This document shows positions 45,470 through 58,250 of a stretch of 64,000 nucleotides of DNA, piece by piece. The position numbers and the translations under genes were made by a program. How positions within the stretch are numbered: the first letter of the stretch is position 1; each line of letters opens with the position of its first letter. The stretch is from Lonicera japonica (taxonomy: Eukaryota; Streptophyta; Magnoliopsida; Dipsacales; Caprifoliaceae), in assembly GCA_021464415.1 (NCBI GenBank), contig CM038470.1, positions 24,453,601 to 24,517,600 of the forward strand, read 5' to 3'. The notes below the pieces were generated by a model that saw nothing but the letters and a program-made list of their open reading frames with translations, was not told the DNA's origin and made no database searches.

Positions 45470-48400
45470 GAATTTTACCACAATTTTCTTCCTGAGCGGT
45501 TCCAATGAGAAGATATTGAAACTGAGGGAGATGTGATTTCTGAGCAAATTGCATTCGATGATGGTACGTATCCCGTTTACACTACCTATTTTGGGCAAGC
45601 TGGATTACGGGTTCCTTTGACCCACTGTTGGTTGATTTTCTTCATCGGACTTGGCTCTATTTGAGCCAAGTGGTTCCCAACATGGTCAAGATCATACTGG
45701 GCTTGGCCGAAGTGAATAGAAGGTTTAACATGCAGCTTCACTTCTGGGATATCGTGTACTATTATTCTTTCAATTTTTCAAATTCTGAGGGTAGATAGAG
45801 CTTGAAGGGGAAGCCAAAGGCCCCGGATCTAATTATTGGCTTATGGGACTCGAGTAAATACATGTACAATGACGCAGTGGTCCTAAGGGGGAATGTGGAG
45901 CCCGACCCCTCCGAATTTTCAATTCCCAGGCAGCACAACCGACTTGGTAAGTCATCGTTGAGTTTTATACTATGCCAACTCCCGTTCTTCGCTTTTTTAT
46001 TATGATCTAAGTGTTGTGTTTATCTCTCAAAGATGATAGGTTGTTCTCCAGGACTGCTTGGGGTATCATTCATTATGAACAGCTAAATGCCATCGCCAAT
46101 CACACTGGAAACGATGACGGTTCGATATTAAATCATCCCAGGTCGACTAACAACCTTCTAGGCTACTGTCCTGACAGTACATCTTTCCTCAATAGGACTT
46201 CCCCAGGTGACTAGATAGGAGATCAATTGGAACCTCCTGCTATGTACCAATTGTTCGCTCGTTATCATATTCTCAATCAGAAGATCCAGGCCGATATTGA
46301 GATAAATGCTCGTAAAGCGGCTGAAGGCCCTGCTGAAGTAACTTCGGACCAGCTACAAAAAAAGTGCCAGAAGAGTAAGGCTGTAACACCCCCGCCTTAA
46401 TCTACAGGACAACACCCGTAATTAAGACCTGGAGTGCTACTAACCCATCTTAGATTGACTAAAATGGGTATATATGTAAATGCATAAAGAAATACAACCA
46501 ATAATAACATGCATGTCAAACATCCAAACATATACATATTCATGTTACATAACCATCTAAGTAACCCAAGTGAATATTCTACACTCTGGACTAGCCATGG
46601 CTTCCCAGAAGTACATATACATGACAAAAATGAGTCCATATCAAAGCTACTAACATGTCCCCAATCCCGTTGCGTCCATGCCCTCTTTGGACTCCTGAAT
46701 ACCTGTATAGTTTTAGAAAAACGGGGTGAGCATATCGCCCAGTAGGGGGGAGTAAAAGGGAAGGACTTTGAAAACATTTATTGATTCGTTACTTTAAACA
46801 AAGTAAACCTTTTCATAATACAATTCAAACATGATTTGTAACTTATCATAATTTCACAAAACCATACATGCTCATGCTTATGCAGGTTACCTCCCTTGTG
46901 TCAACCGTTACGTCGAATCACCAAAATATAAGTGAGCCAAAATAACAAATGATATGAGTATGCTTGTCCAAGACCATAGCTGGTCCTTATCAGGAATTAT
47001 AACTGTAATAATAATCGTGGGCTTAACCGCCCCGCCAAAAGATCAATCCATGAGCATTCATAACATAGGCCTGACCGCCCTCAAAAGACATAAAATCGAG
47101 ATCATAATATGGCCTCTCCGTCTCGGGTGACTATCAACAGATAATAACAATTTGGACCACAGTCCACCATATCACATCAACAGCTCTTTTCCTTACCAAC
47201 CAGGATATTAGTGCCTTATCACTGTCTAGATTTCTGGATTGCTCACCATTGGCTCTAGACAACCGACAACTTGCTGATCCCCCTGGAGGTTTAGGGCTTT
47301 TCAACCCAAGGGCACCAGGCCCTGCCTACTTTCCATACCGGCAAGCACTAACCACAATTATTCCCCTTCACTGACGGAAGGCCCAAACATAGATACTGAT
47401 AACCGTGGGCAATATCCCACCATATAACATAGTCAAGAATATATCCCCATACGAATGAAGAACTCCCAATGATAGATAATCATATGTTCAAGAATGCCTC
47501 AAGAGCATAGAATGCCATCCACATCATAGAGAAGAGATATAATTCTCCCAAGAGACAATTTCCATGCCATACACCGTAGGGAGGCTTCAAACTTGCCACG
47601 AGATCATCAAGATGCCGGGTTGACACAATAATGATGCAAATGTGTACAACATGCTCTAAATGCAAGCTAGAAACAATATATGTCATATAAACCTCATCAA
47701 TCATCATACTTGTCCCTTGGTGCATACCAAAATCATTTATTAGTTCAATCATATCAACTTAACACATATACACCCGAGGGACACCCCGTAGATATCAAAT
47801 ACTATATGAATATCGAGTTTATATGGCATACCTTGCTTCACTCTATGAAATTCATAGCTCAATCATGCACAACATATGTATATCAAATGATATGATCAAC
47901 ATGCTAACATACATGTATAATATCACCCATGTATAATTAATAACGAGAGATATGCGGTTTATATATCACGTATATGTATAATCATCCATTTCTTGTTGAA
48001 ATAAAATCATATTATCAAGCTTTGAGAAGATATAACCCCTACCTCAAGTTTGTAGACCAAAAGAAGGAAGAAAGATGCAAACCGAATCTTCATTCGGTAA
48101 AATACTCAAGCTCTCGCGTCAACACGTTCCTAGCGTAGCAAAATCTCCGAATCAATGATGTATAAACCCAACCCAAGTAGCCAAAGCTCACACTTAAGCT
48201 TTTATAAAAGACAACCAAGGTAGAAGATGATGAATAGTACCTTATATATGGGTTTGGATGATTTCATGCTTTAATCTTCGATTCGGACGGATAGATGCGT
48301 AGAAATCTTCCTTTTTCTCTCTCTAGAACCTCTAGAACTCCCTAGAGGAGTGTGGAAGTGTTTGGCTCAAAGTTCGGATGAAAAATGACCAAAAATGGCT

Positions 48401-50935
48401 TAAAAATGTGCTTAAGTCGATGGAAATAGTTAACTGGCGGACCGGTATGCCAAATACTGAATACCGGTTCACGGAGTACAAATTTCCCAAAAATTTTGTG
48501 CCGGACCGGTATGCCAAAAACTCCATACCGGTCCGCGCTATAACTTTGGGGATTTGGCACACTGTTTTTGTTTTGGCCATAACTTTTTGCTCGGAACTCC
48601 AATTGAGGTGATCTTTATGTCCACGGAAAGGTAGTGGAAGTTTTCCCAAATTCTGAATATATTTTTCCCAAAAATTCACCGAAGACAACGCTCTGCGGAA
48701 GTGCTGCCGAATGACCAGAATTTTCAATGGGCTTACTTTGCACCCTGTTTTGACCCACGGGGAGTCTGAATTGGACTTCGGACAAAACACGAAAGTTGTA
48801 GAATGGTACAAATACTAGACACCTTCGCGAACATAATCTCAGTCGGATAAATAACAAAGAAATTATGATAGCTTAAAGATGGCTAGAATTAACGAATCGC
48901 GAAGAACCAAAACATCTCATTCACTAACCGAAATCGATTCGGACCACCCGAATCGTGAAACGATCATTAACGAGTATAAATAAGCTATTATACTTAAATT
49001 TAAAACAAATTAAGGTACAGGGTATTACAAAGGCCCAAAGTCAACCAAGGTGAACATTTTGGCGATTTTCACAATCGATGAAAGTTCGGTTGTTCCTATC
49101 ACCAGTGATGCCCCAATTCCGGCGTCATTACAAGTTACTATTGTAGACGATGTCCCAACTGCTACTTCTCTTCCAAAATCAAACCGAGGGTCACTGTTCT
49201 AGTGGAGGGTCTAGATGACCATAACGGTTTGCAATGAAGGGGATGACCCAGAAATCGAACAACTTTTTGATGATGCTGGGTTTACTAACCATGTTGGTCC
49301 CTCTGATACTCTACTTGCGAATGAGTTAGAGGATCTTGTCCTGACCACCACCTTAGAGGGGCATGTCGGCTCGGATACCGCAACCGAACGTCCCACCTCC
49401 GATCTGGCAATATCTAAATTGGATAACCCTTTTCCAACTAAAAAGGTTATAACAAACGAATGTGCTTTTCCCCTTTTCTCTCCTTCTTCCAGCATTATTT
49501 TCTTTGAGGAGTTTTCCTCATGGCCCACCAATGTTAGAAGGCACCTGATAAGGCAATATCGTTTTTGAGTCGGTGCTAAACCCAGTCATTGTTTACGTGA
49601 AACAGGCATTGCTGAGACCTCTCTTCCCCTTTCCTCTGTCCTAGTCTTGGAGAGTACAGTTCCTCCTCGGACAAAAAGACTGAATTTTTAGCAAGTTCGC
49701 CTGATGAAAGAGAATAAGGCGACGTCGACTTCTGAAATAGCTAAACTTGCTACTCCTTTAAAGAAAAGGAAGAAAAATAGGGCACCTCGCGAAGGTGACG
49801 CAGAGGCAGTTTTGCCTAAGACTCCCCAAGTTGATCTTGGGGTCTCACTATCGGACGTTGTTACGAATGTTAACGATGTTGCTACTCCCATCATTTTTGG
49901 GGTGGTGACCTCTATAGAGGGTGGATCTTTTGCTGGCTTAGCGATTACTAATGAGGGAGTTTGTGTTCCCAGCTCAACTACTGAAGGCGATATTGGTCCT
50001 GGCCCATCTATAGATAAAGGCAAGGAAAAAGTTTTTGTGGCAGAACTGAGATTATGCTTCCCTGATAGGCTAGTGACTGTCGAAGATTCGACTATCCATG
50101 ATCCCGAAGTCGCCCACGCCATGATCACATATATGCCCCTTCCTAAGGATCAAGAACTGCTGCAGTAAGAAAACCCTTCTGACTTGGGAATGGGAATCTT
50201 TCGATGTCTCGCCGAGGTAAAACACCCCTTCCTCATTTGTCTTTTGTAATTGGTTTTGACTTCTTTCAACATCTATGCAATAATCATCATGCTTGTAGTT
50301 TGGTGCACGCTTCTCTGAACTCAAGCTGAAGCGTATGCGAGAGTTGAAGAAAGCCAAGGCCATTAAGAATGAAAGAAAGGCCGAGCTCAATAAACAACGT
50401 GTTTTGATCGCCGATTTGTTGGAGGCTCAACTAGCCTAGGGAAATGAACTCGTCGCTCTTAAGGCTTCCTATCAGAAACAGGCTTCTAGCCTTGATGAGG
50501 TTAAGAATGCTTTGGGGGCTAAACAACTGGCTATAGAGAGTGCCGAGCTAATGGCCAAAGGTACTGTTACTGAATTGAATCGAGTTAACGAATAGCACGC
50601 CTCGAACTTGATTCAATTAGAAGAAGAGCATGCTTGCAAGATATCCCAACTGAATCTTCGTCGTGGATTTGCTTTGATCAGCGAGAGGAACTGTGGCTAT
50701 AACGAGGCGCTGGGCGACTGTACGTCCGAGATGTTAAAGCTGAAGGATCTAATTTTCTAAGGCGGGTACAGACTCGGTCTTGAACGCGCTGTCCTCCACT
50801 CCGATCATGAGCTATATGGTCGACCTGCATTGTGCCCACCAGATCTTTATAATGCCAAAGTTTCTTCAGATTCTGAAGAGGTTGAGGATGTGTCTCCCTC
50901 AGTCCCCCTCCCAAAGTTTAATAATTGTGTTATAA
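45470..50935 (+). pseudogene. Antisense gene of the Tat element (aORF, PF04195-like), spliced, interrupted
   Basis: This runs opposite to the polyprotein. The first part (about 45500-45946) carries VPFDPLLVDFLHRTWLYLSQ, VVPNMVKIILGLAEVNRRF and FWDIVYYYSF, the pattern of the plant 'putative gypsy type transposon' domain. A plausible intron (45947-46039, GTAAGT..GATAG) leads to LFSRTAWGIIHYEQLNAIAN. A solo LTR (46382-49029) splits the next exon. The middle part (49215-50168) is acidic and low-complexity. A second intron (50217-50298) precedes a lysine- and glutamate-rich coiled coil (FSELKLKRMRELKKAKAIKN) to about 50935. Several stops are present. Antisense frames are known from Tat elements such as Grande. 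The function of these proteins is unknown. Confidence 0.7.
46382..49029. mobile_element. Solo LTR (long Gypsy-type) inside the Tat antisense gene
   Basis: TGTAACACCCCC..GGGTATTACA, bounded by AAGGC at 46377-46381 and AAGGC at 49030-49034 (perfect). The 2.65 kb insert has no coding domains. Its 3' 0.8 kb is related to the solo LTR at 2280-5883, so the same or a sister family hit both regions. Removing it rejoins the antisense gene. Confidence 0.9.
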
Positions 50936-51199
50936 GAGCGTATATGTGTATTCTGTCTGATCTCATAGTCTCTCTGCTTGTTTGCTTTTGCTATAATATA
51001 ATTTTGACTTGGTCTTCAATTTTGTTGCATCTTATGATTGAATTTTTGTTGGTTTCTAAACCAATGTTATTATGGTGTTGCCCCTCAAGACATGAAGTGC
51101 ATGTTACAACATGGGGTAAACGGCGCTTCGTGGATTGATATCCTGTACAGTTTCATGATTAATCTGTAAAGTAATATCAAAAATTGTCAGAAGGTTGAA

Positions 51200-51768
51200 A
51201 TAATGCCCCTAGAGCGCAAGTGTGCATCTTGGCCTATGGCAAATGACACTTGTGATTTAAACAGGCAATTTTTTTAAAAAAAATAATGCCCCTTAGGTAC
51301 AAGTGTTCGTCTTGGCCTATGGCAGATAACACTTGTGGCTAAAACAGCAAAAAAATTTTGAATAATGTCCCTTGGGCACAAGTGTTCATCTCGGCCTATG
51401 GCACATGATACTTGTGGCTAAAACAGCAAAAAAATTTTGAATAATATCCCTTGGGCACAATTGTTCATCTTGGCCTATGGCAGATGACACTTGTGGCTTA
51501 AACAACCAAAAATAATTTTTTAAATAATACCCCCTTGGGCACAAGTGTTCATCTCGGCCTATGGCAGATGACACTTGTGGCTAAAATAGCCAAAAAATTT
51601 TAATAATGCCCCTTGGGCACAAGTATTCATCTCGGCCTATAGTATATGACACTTGTGGCTAAAACAACCAAAAAATTTTGAATGATGCCCCTTGGGCACA
51701 AGGGTTCATCTCAGCCTATGGCAGATGACACTTATGGGTAAAACAGCCAAAAAGAATTTTTAAAATAG
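51200..51768. repeat. Seven-unit tandem array (about 78-85 bp) in the Tat 3' region
   Basis: Each unit reads AATGCCCCTTGGGCACAAGT, GTTCATCTCGGCCTATGGCA, GATGACACTTGTGGCTAAAA, then a C/A-rich and T-rich spacer. Units begin near 51203, 51283, 51361, 51440, 51524, 51602 and 51680. The core CCCCTTGGGCACAAG is partly palindromic. The region between integrase and 3' LTR of Tat elements is known to gain such arrays. Confidence 0.9.
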
Positions 51769-51907
51769 CTAAGACGGCATCGTGCTTAAAATGCAATTAG
51801 TTTATCTGAGTTGTGGCACTTGTGTGCATTAGGTGCACGTGAAAATATGAACGTGATTATCCTTTATGCGAATTCCCTAGCATGTTTAATAGGTGGTTGT
51901 ATGTTTT

Positions 51908-52011
51908 GCCACGTGGCGTTCTGGGAAGGGCGGGTGTCGTTTTTCGAAGCGAACGTTCGTTTTAAATTAATTACATCCCTCGTAAATCATCATCTGCTTT
52001 AGTTATAAATA
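51908..52011 (+). promoter_or_regulatory. Plus-strand promoter inside the Tat element
   Basis: A 10-base palindrome GCCACGTGGC (G-box core CACGTG) at 51908-51917 is followed by TATAAATA at 52004-52011, then a C/T-rich leader, about 90 bases before a plus-strand coiled-coil frame. Spacing and composition look like a plant polymerase II promoter reading against the retrotransposon genes. Confidence 0.55.
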
Positions 52012-52097
52012 GCCCCCTCTATCCCATTAGTTATCATTCTTCATATTTTTTATCTTCTCAACTCATACCATTTACTAAAGGAGGGAGAGAAATACAA

Positions 52098-52377
52098 ATG
52101 AGGCAAGCAGTTCCTTCCGGCCACCGATAACTCGCAACATCGCAGATACCCTTTCTTATAGGGTAGAAGTTCTTGAACAAGAGGTTCGGCGACTAGAGAG
52201 AGATGTCCCTTGGATGGTCAGAATCATCCAAGATTTGGAGAGACGTTTAGCCGCCGTGACCGCAGAAAGGGACCAATTGCAAGAGAGGCTTGGGTATGAA
52301 GAAGAAGAACAAGAGAAGGGAATAAGTACCTCAACCTTATCAGAAATACATGTTTACTCATGTATTTCCGATGGTTG
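52098..52377 (+). pseudogene. Small coiled-coil antisense frame
   Basis: After a near-start frame change the plus strand encodes RNIADTLSYRVEVLEQEVRR, LERDVPWMVRIIQDLERRLA, AVTAERDQLQERLGYEEEEQ, ending VYSCISDG and a stop. The heptad pattern predicts a coiled coil of about 60 residues. No family recognised. It lies just downstream of the promoter-like site at 51908-52011. Confidence 0.5.
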
Positions 52378-53428
52378 AGAGTTCCCGCCTCGAAACAGGC
52401 GGTATTTTCTCTTTTTTGTTCTTCAATTGTTCCATCTACTCTTACCTCCCCTTCCTCTGAACACGTCGAGTTTCATCTTCTTCCTCCTCCTTGAGTTCTT
52501 CTTGGATTGGCTTTTCTTCGCTGATCTAGGGTTCTTATGGAGCTTAAGGTAGTTGTTGAAATTTATGACAAGTTGCGCTTAGCGTCGCGGTTGTTCGTCA
52601 AATAGTGGGATATATTAGCTATTCTTTAGTGAAAATCTCCTTTACTGTGTTGTTTTCATCTTTGTAATCAATTGGACCTCGAAGTCCCATCTTTGTACTC
52701 TTTCACATTAATGAAAAAATATTGTTTTGCTTCATATGATTTTGTTCGCTTTTGTCGATATTCTCTATAGTTGTTTTGATAACTCGTAGTTGAATGGGCT
52801 CCGAACACGAAATATTTTGACCCGGATGACATGTCCTTGTGTCGACAATTAAAAATCCAAAATCGAATAGCGTATACATCGGTCAAGGTTCAAACAATTT
52901 GGACTCTGATCCATTTTACTTTGAACGAATCTAAACCACTTTTCGTAAAGTTTCCAATGTATCCCGACCGAAAAGTTAATGAACTAACAATAATAAGTTA
53001 TGGTTCAAATTATCTCGAACCAGGGTTTTCCAATGTTAACTGTACAGTAATTTTTTATAGACCATTTACTGTCATTTCATCGCTGTTTCGGCAGAATCAT
53101 GATCCTAGTGGACTCTATCGGGCTTCCTGTAAAGAGAGATTGTCACTAATATAATCCATGTGTCAGGTCCTGATTGGCTTGTCATGGGCAGATTTAGAGC
53201 TGTACGTGCAATTTTAATTGTTGCGGTGAATCCCTTTCTAATGTAGCTTTTCGAGGGAAACACCGTCTCGACTTAACATAAATGAATCGTGGCCTTTCGT
53301 CTCTCTAGGCCACCTTTTGCTTCTGTTTATACGAGTTCTCATTCCTTTACTTCTTCCATAACCCCTTTCAAATTCTCAGTGCTCACAACCTTGTCCTAGA
53401 GGTATATAATTTCACAACTCTGAACTTC

Positions 53429-53782
53429 ATGGCAGATCAGCAAAGTGGTGTCAATTCAAACAGTGCCGGTGGCCATAATGCTGCGTATCCTCTTCCTCCT
53501 CGCTCTATTACATCCATTAAAGTTTTCGAAAAGATCCATCGGCTCGAGGTGGAGTTGGCTGAGTGCACCTTCGAGCTGGAGGGTGCTCGGCAAAAGTTGG
53601 ACAGAGCCATCGTGGATGGGGCACATGTTGCCGCAGAGATTGCTTGTCTGTGAGCTGCTTTAGACTTGGTACGCTAGCTCCGGGAGAGCCAAGAAGAGGT
53701 GTATGGCACCATGAGGGGTTGGTACAATGCCTCTGTTATAGAGAGGAGTGCCCTCCGGGCGAGGCTGAGGCATCGGGATTGA
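53429..53782 (+). pseudogene. Second small coiled-coil antisense frame
   Basis: Starts MADQQSGVNSNSAGGHNAAY, then IHRLEVELAECTFELEGARQ. After an in-frame stop at 53651-53653 and a second stop near 53680 it continues RESQEEVYGTMRGWYNASVI, ERSALRARLRHRD and a stop at about 53782. It was probably a protein of about 117 residues. The predicted coiled coil resembles the 52098-52377 frame in style. Function unknown. Confidence 0.5.
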
Positions 53783-54500
53783 ACTGGCTCGCCCTTACTT
53801 TTTATTTTTCTTTTTGTGACTTTAAAGTCTTCTTTGTACACAGCTTTGTCAATCAATATATATTTGTATATATAAATGTGATTAATTCTGGTTTTGTGGC
53901 ATTGTTGTGTTATAAACAAATTGCAAATCGTAGCAATTTTCACACTCATGCGAAACAACTTTAAGACGTTCCTCTTGGTCTTGCCAAATCCTGGGAACTC
54001 TAAGTTTTGATCAAGTGTTCATAAATCATGACTTTCACTTTTTATTTAAAATGTATGATAGTTAAATCAACTTCATCTTAGTCAGCATATTTCAGCCTTT
54101 AATTTGCCCCATAGGCACTGACATTCACAATGACCCCAACAGGCCTGCAAAATTTACGTAGTGCTCTTATCACACTTGGCACTTGTACCAACCTAAACAA
54201 GCCTGCAAGGCCAGTTACCAAGCGGTAATTTTTCTTTTGAGGGAGTGACATCGATTCAGTTTTGGTCAATGTATCAACTCACGTGTTCGGCTCAAACAGC
54301 CTTGCCTTTTCGATGTATTGGTCTCTGCCAAGTCGGCCGTTACAACACTTGTCCCCATTGGAGGTCTTTGGCACACAATGATGAATTAAATAAACTTCTC
54401 ATTACGTTTGAATAATAAAATCGGCAAAGACAATGGCCCTTTGCAGTGGCCTTCTTTGAAACTAATGATAGTAGTTCTTAGATTGCTGATGTTCCATGGA
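53783..54500. other. Tat spacer, no gene
   Basis: Non-coding DNA between the second small antisense frame and the end of the integrase gene. No repeat or motif stands out. Confidence 0.4.
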
Positions 54501-54508
54501 TTTGGGAT

Positions 54509-55520
54509 TCACCTCCTGTCTTGATCTTTTAAGTAGTATGCACCGGTCCCGATCACGCCGGTTACCTCGTACAGACCTTTCCAATTGGCAACCAATTTCC
54601 CATGAGTCGGATCAACCATCGAACCCAAATTCTTCCGCAGGACAAGTTCACCAATCTGGAAAGTTCTGTGATTTACCTTATTATCCCTCTGCTTCATCAA
54701 ACTTTGTTGATAATTGGCCAATTGAATAAGGGCAGCTTCTCCTTTTTTGTCAGAAAAGTCTAAGGCTTCTTCCATCACGGCGTCATTTTCCCCTGACTCT
54801 ACCATCATAGTTCTCAGAGTTGGGAGGCTGACTTCCATAGGGATCACAGCTTATGTGCTGTAAATTAGAGAGAATGGAGTTTCTCCTATGGATCATCTCG
54901 ACGTTGTTCAGAACGCCCAAAGTACCGATGGTAATTCCTTTACCTAATTCCCCTGGGCATCGTCTAACCTTTTCTTCAATCATTTAGGAATGACCTTATT
55001 CGATGATTCAGCCTGGCCGTTTGTCTGAGGGTGAGCTACACTGGAAAAACTTTGCCGAATTTTCAGTTTTTCACAAAATATGTAAATCTTCTTACTTTTA
55101 AACTAGGTGCCATTATCGGCCACGATGATTTTTGGAACGCCGAAAAGGGTAACGATATTCTTCCATAGGAAAGTCTTCACATTAGAATCAGCAATATTGA
55201 TGAGGGGTTCTACTTCCACCCATTTAGTGAAATAATCTGTGGTGATCAGTAAGAATCTCTTGGACCCAGGTGCTCTTAGAAAAGAGCCAAGTATATCCAA
55301 ACCCCACTGGGAAAAAGGCCAAGGACTCGTGATGGGACAGAGCTCGGTGCCGGGGATATGGATAATCGGTGCATGCTTCTGACATTTATTGTACTTCTTT
55401 GCGTAAACTAGTGCGTCCTTTTGCATGTGTGGCCACCAATAACTTTGGTTTCTTGCTCTGTGGGCCAACGACTTGCCCCCAGTGTGACTCCCACAATTAC
55501 CCTCGTTTAATTAGTACAAT
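54509..55520 (-). pseudogene. Tat integrase (broken)
   Basis: The zinc-binding start (SLAHRARNQSYWWPHMQKDA, CQKHAP) and the catalytic core are visible. The first Asp is in WPFSQWGLDIL (residue 58 of the 55103-55468 frame) and the second in IIVADNGT (residue 118). The Glu lies in HPQTNGQAESSNK, near 55020, in another frame. The C-terminal region (RTFQIGELVLRKNLG, NWKGLYEVTGVIGTGAYYL) lies at 54847-54509. Frameshifts separate the parts. Confidence 0.85.
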
Positions 55521-56190
55521 ATTTGCTGAACTTGTTTCGGATATACACACTTTAAGTAGGGACCGAAAAATGAACTTTTGTATAACCTGCCGTCCAAAGA
55601 TAACCAATACCGATTGGCCTGAACCTTGATTCGGTAAGCCTCTGAGCTATCACTGGGAAATTCTCCATCTTTTAGGTATCGAATAATTTGATCCATCCAT
55701 GAGACCCCCAAGTCGGAGTCTATTATAAAAACCATATTGTGTGTTTTATCAGTTTTCGTGCTCGGTCTTGGCAAGAACTCCACCTTGATCACCCTTTTCA
55801 TATCTGAACTGATTGCTAAGGTGAGGGTGGCTAGGGGATCGGCATGATTGTTATTTGTTCTGGAGAACCTTTTGATATACGCCGAGTCAAATTCTTTAAA
55901 CAACCTTTGGGCCAGATTCATGCATGCCTCCATCCTTTGATTCCTAGCAGCATATTCTCCCGTTAATTGATTTGCCACCAAATGAGAGTCGCAGTGAATA
56001 TTGAGGTTCCTAATACCCAATCTTTTAGACCTTTTAAAACCCATGATTAAAGCTTCGTATTCAACTTCATTATTTGATGCAGAAAAACCCAATCGGATGG
56101 CCTATTCTATGATTGTGTTGTCGGGCAACTTTAGTACAATTCCAACCCTTGACCCTTTTCTAGTTGAAGACCCATCAATGAACAAAGTCT
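55511..56190 (-). pseudogene. Tat second (archaeal-type) RNase H
   Basis: TLFIDGSSTRKGSRVGIVLK carries the first Asp (about 56180-56125), followed by a stop. The main frame then has SASNNEVEYEALIMGF with the Glu, and LNIHCDSHLVANQLTGEYAA with the next Asp. A tether to integrase follows. An extra RNase H of this type is the signature of Tat elements. Confidence 0.85.
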
Positions 56191-58000
56191 AAGTTTCAGC
56201 CCTTTGGGTGGTGGTTTGGTCGGCCAAGTCGATCGCCTGTTTTGAGGTGTGGAATCGCAGAGGATTAACATCCATTATATTTGATGCGCTCTGCCCCCCG
56301 GCTTCCACTTGGTCTAAGGTGTGGATTTGTAAAGGATCTACATCCATTACATCCATTATGTTTGGTGCGTTCTGCCCCCGAGTTGGAATAGATGAAGCAT
56401 TGTCTGTTGCAACTGCCAAGTCCAATTGCTGGTCGATCGGCCCTATAAGGCAATCAGTGATTTCGGCAATAAAATCAGCTATCACTTGCCCCTTTATAGC
56501 TGTTCGGGGTTTATACTCAATGTGAAATCTACCTAATTCTACGGACCAACACTCCATGCGCCCGGATAAATCGACTCGTCATAGAGACGCTTTCATTGGT
56601 GTGGAAGTAATAACCTTAACTGGGTGGGCATCAAAGTAATGGCAAAACTGCCGAGAAGCCGTAATAAGGGCAAGTACAAGCTTTTCTATCGGTAAGTAAT
56701 TCATTTCGGCCGCTACCAAACTCTTACTGACATAGTACATAGGTCTCTAAATTCCATCGCGCTCCCTAATCAGAGCAGCACTGACAGTTTTTGAAGATGA
56801 AAAGAGATATATACAAATAGTTGTCCATTGGGTATTAGGATAGATATGAGAGGTGGGATGCTCAGATATGCCTTCAGGTAAGTCAATGCTTTATCACACT
56901 CTTCATCCCACATGAAATACTTTGCCCTTTTGAGCACTTTGAAAAAGGGTTGACATATTTCTAAACATTTTGAAATAAAGCAATTCAGAGAAGCAATCAT
57001 ACCAGCAAAAATTTGCATTTCCTTTAGGTTTCTTGGTGCCTTGACATTCTACAACACCTGTATTTTCTCCGGGTTCGCTTCGATGCCCTTGTTGTTTACT
57101 AAAAAACCCAATAACTTTCCAGAACTGACCCCAAATGTGCATTTTGCTACGTTCAGCTTCATCTTGTAGTGTCGCAGTATCTGAACGATTTTCTCCAAAT
57201 CAGAGATGTGATCGGTTGCCTTTTTGCTCTTTACTAACATATCATTGACGTATACCTCCATGGGTTTTTCGATCTTTTCTCTAAACATTTTAATGACAAG
57301 CCTTTGATACATTGCGCCCACGTTCTTGAGGCCGAAAGGCATAACATTGTAGCAATATAGGCCTATCGTTGTGATAAATACTGTGGCTTCCTAGTCGGGA
57401 CCAAACAAAGGTATCTGATAATATCCAGAATAAGCATCCAAGAAGCTCATCCTTTCGTATCCAGCTGCCGAATCCACCAGCTGGTCAATATTTGGTAATG
57501 AAAAACTGTCCTTGGGGCACGCCTTATTAAGATCCGTAAAATCGACTCAAATGCGCCACTTACCATTCTTTTTCCTGACAACAAAAAGGTTCAAGATCCA
57601 TTCAGGGAATTCAGCCTCCTGATCGTTTTGGCATCCAATAGTTTCTGCACCTCGTATTCTATAGCCTTAGCTTTCTCTGGTGTTGCCTTTCTGGGTTTCT
57701 ATTTCACTGGCTTATGGTTCTTGTTAATATTCAATTTGTTGCACATTACCTCGGCATCAATTCCTGGCATTTCGGAGGGTTGCCATGCAAATACATCTAT
57801 GTTGGCCCTTAAGAACTTGGCCATCTGATCCCTCTCTCCTTCAGTAAATGAACTACCAATTATGAAAAACCTCTCTTCGGTACTCGAACCCTCGACTGCT
57901 GGGACCTGAATTACGTCTTCAAGTACTTTCTCTGCTGGCAACATCTGTGTCCCATCTTCAAAGGCCTGCCTTGATTGTAATTGCTAACAATTCTTAGGGA
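56191..58000 (-). pseudogene. Tat reverse transcriptase and first RNase H (broken)
   Basis: The RT entry region (DVFAWQPSEMPGIDAEVMCN) is at 57944-57699. RT core pieces follow in broken frames, then MPFGLKNVGAMYQRLVIKMF and the active-site box YVNDML (57049-57342 frame, residues 31-36), where YVDD has become YVND. The thumb (GMIASLNCFISKCLEICQPF, FKVLKRAKYFMWDEECDKAL) is at 57018-56770. The first RNase H (YYVSKSLVAAEMNYLPIEKL, GRMECWSVELGRFHIEYKPR) ends near 56480. A repetitive linker (56450-56190) contains two similar SNIMDVNPLRFHT-type blocks. Confidence 0.85.
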
Positions 58001-58250
58001 CCTTGTCCCTTTTGGTGGGAGCTTCGGTCAGCTCTGTCTCCTTTCTCTTTCCTTGGCTTTTGTTGGTCATTTCGGCTACCTTAGCCTTCGGTATCTTGGC
58101 AATTTGACCCCTAGTCTGGATGTCGTCAACGACTTGTAACGGGCGCTTAACGTTAGCGGCTCCTTAGACTACCAAGCTGTAACATAAACGGGCATTTTCC
58201 TGTTTTCCTCGAACAACGACCACACCATGATTTGTTGGAAATTTGAGCTT

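Noticed and set aside
48332..48811. A 159-residue minus-strand open frame
   Set aside because: It lies inside the long solo LTR 46382-49029 in a non-coding block shared with the other solo LTR; the frame is not kept there.
51200..51768. Tandem array considered as a CRISPR or as a coding repeat
   Set aside because: Units are contiguous without unique spacers, contain stops in all frames and lie in the Tat 3' region where tandem arrays are common.
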